From positions 1,736,001-1,800,000 of the forward strand of contig CAVSES010000002.1 of NCBI GenBank assembly GCA_963727045.1: 64,000 bases of DNA, in the 5' to 3' direction. The translations under genes were made by a program, and so were the position numbers. Origin of the DNA: Bog-1198 sp963727045. Its GTDB lineage: Bacteria; Pseudomonadota; Gammaproteobacteria; Steroidobacterales; Steroidobacteraceae. Positions 61,729 through 64,000 of the stretch are shown piece after piece. Position 1 is the first letter of the stretch. Each line of letters opens with the position of its first letter. Below the pieces are notes generated by a model. It saw nothing but the letters and a program-made list of their open reading frames with translations. It did no database searches and was not told where the DNA came from.

Positions 61729-63360
61729 ATGTCGGCGGCAAGAACATTCGATTTCGTGATCGTCGGGGCGGGATCGGCCGGGTGCGTCCTGGCAAACCGC
61801 CTGAGCGACGGCGGGCAGGCCACTGTCCTGCTGCTGGAGGCGGGGGGCGCGTCCACCGGGCTGTTCAAGGACATGCCGATGGCCTTCCCAAAGTACGTGG
61901 TGCGCCGTGATCTGAACTGGAACTTCGAGAGCGAGCCCGAACCGTTTTTGAACGGCCGCCGAATCGAGATTCCGCGCGGAAAGGGTCTCGGCGGCTCTTC
62001 GATGATCAACGGCATGGTGTACGCCCGGGGCCACCGCCGCGACTACGACGACTGGGCCGGGCGCGGCCTTACGGGCTGGGGGTACGCGGACGTTCTGCCA
62101 TATTTTCGAAGATCGGAGAAGAGCTGGCTCGGCGAAAATTCGTATCATGGCGCCTCAGGCGAGTTGGAAATCGCCGTGCCCAGGTCGAACATGCTTTACG
62201 AGGAGATCCGCGCGGCAAGCATCGCGGCAGGCTATCCGGCGACGGACGATTATCACGGCCGGAGCAACGAAGGATTCCAACGAAGCGAGATGACCGTGGT
62301 GCGCGGTCGGCGCGCGAGCGCCGCACGCGTATTTCTCAAACCGGCTCTCCGCAGGCGCAATCTCAAGGTGCAGACGAGAGCCCTGGTCGAACGGATCCGC
62401 ATCGAGGGCGGACGGGCCGTCGGCGTCGACTATGTGCAAGGCGGGCGGCGCTTCACGGCGAGGGCCGGGCGTGAAGTCATCGTCGCTGCGGGCGTCTATG
62501 GCTCCCCCCAACTTCTCATGCTGTCCGGCGTGGGACCGGCCGAGCATCTGCGGACCATGGGAATCGAGACCCTCGCTGACCTGCCGGGCGTCGGCAAGAA
62601 TCTCATCGAACACCCCTTCATGTTCGTGGGTTGGAATTTGCGCCCCGGGGCCTTTCGCAGCGAGCTGCGCCTGGATCGCGCAACCCTCTGGGTGCTGCGA
62701 TGGGCGTTGTTCGGCAGCGGCCTGTTCGCCACCAATGGAGCCGCGGGCAACCTGTTCATTCGAACGGATCCGAACCTCGATCGGCCCGACATGCAGTTCA
62801 CATGCATGTCCGGGGAGGTCGGCGCGCGCGAGCTTTGGTTGCCGCTGGTTGGAAAGGAGCCGCCGCATACGCTCGGCGCCGGCCTTTCGATGATCAAGCA
62901 GGACAGCCGCGGCGAGTTGCGGTTGCGTTCGGCGGATGCGCACGACGCCCCGCGGATCTCGTTCAACTTGTTCAAGGAGCGGTCGGATGTCGACCGGGCC
63001 ATACGCGGCCTCAAGGCGATCCGCGACATCTATCATCGCGAACCGCTTCGCAGCTTGATTTCCGGTGAAATACTGCCCGGCGCAAATGTGACTTCGGACG
63101 CCGATTTTGAACGCTTCATCCGCGAAACCGCGGCAATCACGCAGCACGCCGTCGGCACCTGCAAGATGGGGGTGCAGAGCGATGCGCTGGCGGTCGTGGA
63201 TGCGGCCTTGAAAGTGCGCGGAGTGGGCGCGCTTCGCGTCGTTGACGCGTCGGTCATGCCGGACGTTCCGGGCGGAAATACGAATGCGCCGGCCATCATG
63301 ATCGCGGAAAAAGGCGCGGACCTGTTGCGGGGACGATCTCTGCCCCGCAGCGATGCGTGA
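61729..63360 (+). CDS. GMC-family flavin alcohol oxidoreductase
   Basis: 543-residue FAD enzyme: GAGSAGCVLANRLSDGG, PRGKGLGGSSMINGMVYARG, AAGVYGSPQLLMLSGVG, a catalytic His in ITQHAVGTCKMG, and GGNTNAP. The catalytic segment reads TQHAVGTC, a variant of the HHPVGTC seen in the other copies. It is the most divergent of the four canonical GMC proteins here (TLADLPGVGKNLIEHPFMFV). It has an SDR 28 bases downstream, repeating the GMC plus SDR pairing seen at 38-39 kb and 44-46 kb. Confidence 0.87.
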   Translation: MSAARTFDFVIVGAGSAGCVLANRLSDGGQATVLLLEAGGASTGLFKDMPMAFPKYVVRRDLNWNFESEPEPFLNGRRIEIPRGKGLGGSSMINGMVYARGHRRDYDDWAGRGLTGWGYADVLPYFRRSEKSWLGENSYHGASGELEIAVPRSNMLYEEIRAASIAAGYPATDDYHGRSNEGFQRSEMTVVRGRRASAARVFLKPALRRRNLKVQTRALVERIRIEGGRAVGVDYVQGGRRFTARAGREVIVAAGVYGSPQLLMLSGVGPAEHLRTMGIETLADLPGVGKNLIEHPFMFVGWNLRPGAFRSELRLDRATLWVLRWALFGSGLFATNGAAGNLFIRTDPNLDRPDMQFTCMSGEVGARELWLPLVGKEPPHTLGAGLSMIKQDSRGELRLRSADAHDAPRISFNLFKERSDVDRAIRGLKAIRDIYHREPLRSLISGEILPGANVTSDADFERFIRETAAITQHAVGTCKMGVQSDALAVVDAALKVRGVGALRVVDASVMPDVPGGNTNAPAIMIAEKGADLLRGRSLPRSDA

Positions 63361-63388
63361 AATCTCGAACCCAACGCCGGGAGTGACC

Positions 63389-64000
63389 ATGAAGCACCTG
63401 AAGGACAAAGTGGCATTCGTCACCGGCGGCAGCAGCGGCATCGGGCAGGGTATCGTCAAGGTGCTCGCGGAAGAAGGCATGAAGGTGGCCTTCAGCTACC
63501 GCCGGCAGGATCATTTGGACCGGACGATGGCGTATTTTCGCGACAAGCCGCGGCAGTCGGTGCACCCCATCAAGGTGGACGTGACCGACCGCGCCGGCTT
63601 GAGCGCTGCGAAGCGGGAAATCGAGCGCGTATATGGCCCGGTGCAGGTCCTGATCAACAACGCCGGGATCGGCATCCACGGTCCGATGGAGCAGGCCACG
63701 TTCAGCGATTGGGACTGGATCATGAACGTCAATGTCGGGGGCGTGGTCAATGCGCTCGTGATCTTCCTGCCGGGAATGGTCGCGAGCGGGGAAGAAGCGC
63801 ATATCGTCAACGTGGCTTCGATGGGCGGCATCGCCGCGCTCGGCGCCGTGGGGCTCTACACCACGACCAAGTTTGCAGTCGTCGGACTCTCCGAGTCGTT
63901 GCGTACCGACATGATCGGCCGCAAGGTCGGCGTCTCCGTCTACTGTCCTGGAACGGTCAAGTCCAACATCGGCGACGGGGACCCGTTGCGCCCCGAACGA
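63389..64000 (+). CDS. Short-chain dehydrogenase/reductase, truncated by the right edge
   Basis: Open reading frame of 204 codons running to the window end without a stop. Start ATG 63389, with CGGGAG about 8 bases upstream. SDR motifs: VTGGSSGIGQGIVKVL, the NNAGIG at about 91-96, catalytic Ser in NVASMGG, YTTTK (YxxxK) and CPGTVKSN. Most of the enzyme is present; the C-terminal ~60 residues lie outside. It follows the GMC gene by 28 bases and is likely in its operon. Confidence 0.85.
   Translation, partial: MKHLKDKVAFVTGGSSGIGQGIVKVLAEEGMKVAFSYRRQDHLDRTMAYFRDKPRQSVHPIKVDVTDRAGLSAAKREIERVYGPVQVLINNAGIGIHGPMEQATFSDWDWIMNVNVGGVVNALVIFLPGMVASGEEAHIVNVASMGGIAALGAVGLYTTTKFAVVGLSESLRTDMIGRKVGVSVYCPGTVKSNIGDGDPLRPER

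Noticed and set aside
1..64000. CRISPR arrays, tRNA/rRNA genes, transposases, integrases or prophage genes
   Set aside because: No regular repeat-spacer arrays, RNA-gene hallmarks or mobile-element proteins were seen in any frame.

Overview
The window is GC-rich, gene-dense bacterial chromosome with almost no gaps and no tRNA, rRNA, CRISPR array or insertion sequence that I can recognise. The left edge (1-1521) is the tail of a flagellar/chemotaxis locus: a MotD/MotB-type stator protein, a small proline-rich protein and a DUF2802 protein. That order resembles the end of the chemotaxis/motor cluster of gammaproteobacteria. With the high GC and the many aromatic-catabolism genes, an environmental gammaproteobacterium (for example the Steroidobacter/Nevskia side) is my best guess, but it is an inference.

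From about 1.6 kb to the right edge the window reads as a catabolic region for lignin-derived methoxylated aromatics. 1.6-11.6 kb: FAD monooxygenase, MBL hydrolase, GMC oxidoreductase, SnoaL, cupin, a p-cresol-methylhydroxylase-type flavoprotein plus cytochrome c, a VOC protein and an MFS transporter. 11.7-13.9 kb: a Tat-exported, gluconate-dehydrogenase-like GMC enzyme and its small subunit. 13.97-28.1 kb (core): a LigM-like O-demethylase, a two-part PEP-synthase-like phosphotransferase, BCCP, biotin carboxylase, carboxyltransferase, HAD phosphatase, an acetoacetyl-CoA-synthetase-like ligase, a PQQ/heme alcohol dehydrogenase and an aromatic-acid MFS symporter. This set matches the logic of acetovanillone/hydroxyacetophenone catabolism (Acv of Sphingobium, Hpe of Rhodococcus): phosphorylate the phenol, carboxylate the methyl ketone, dephosphorylate, then activate the aroylacetate to its CoA ester. 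28.1-34.1 kb (minus): a second LigM-like demethylase, an aldehyde dehydrogenase and a TonB receptor.

34.3-41.8 kb: an esterase/beta-lactamase-fold protein, then a minus-strand operon of CYP199-like P450, SDR, MBL, GMC, a 68-residue protein and a CrtI-like oxidase. 41.8-52.2 kb: a plus-strand run of AHL-lactonase-like MBL, 3-hydroxyisobutyrate-dehydrogenase-like, CMD, SnoaL, GMC, SDR, MFS, TIM-barrel, then E1-alpha/E1-beta/E2 of a 2-oxoacid (or acetoin) dehydrogenase. A second E1 pair faces it on the minus strand (52.2-54.2 kb). 54.3-64 kb: a Tat-exported phosphotriesterase-like hydrolase, gallate dioxygenase (DesB-like), an AraC regulator, Zn-alcohol dehydrogenase, benzoylformate decarboxylase, a quinone-reductase-like MDR, another GMC enzyme and an SDR cut by the right edge.

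Proposed flow: side chains of guaiacyl/syringyl monomers are oxidised (flavocytochrome, GMC, PQQ enzymes), shortened through aroylacetate/CoA or arylglyoxylate steps, demethylated by folate-dependent LigM-type enzymes or the P450, and the gallate ring is opened by the DesB-like dioxygenase. The later ring-fission steps, folate recycling, a thiolase and an E3 are not in the window.

A striking oddity is seven frame breaks, all of the same sign (+1: one extra base or two missing), confined to 12.05-23.35 kb and hitting six genes. I saw none in the other ~52 kb. One of them makes a false fusion of the PEP-synthase-like subunit with the biotin carrier protein.
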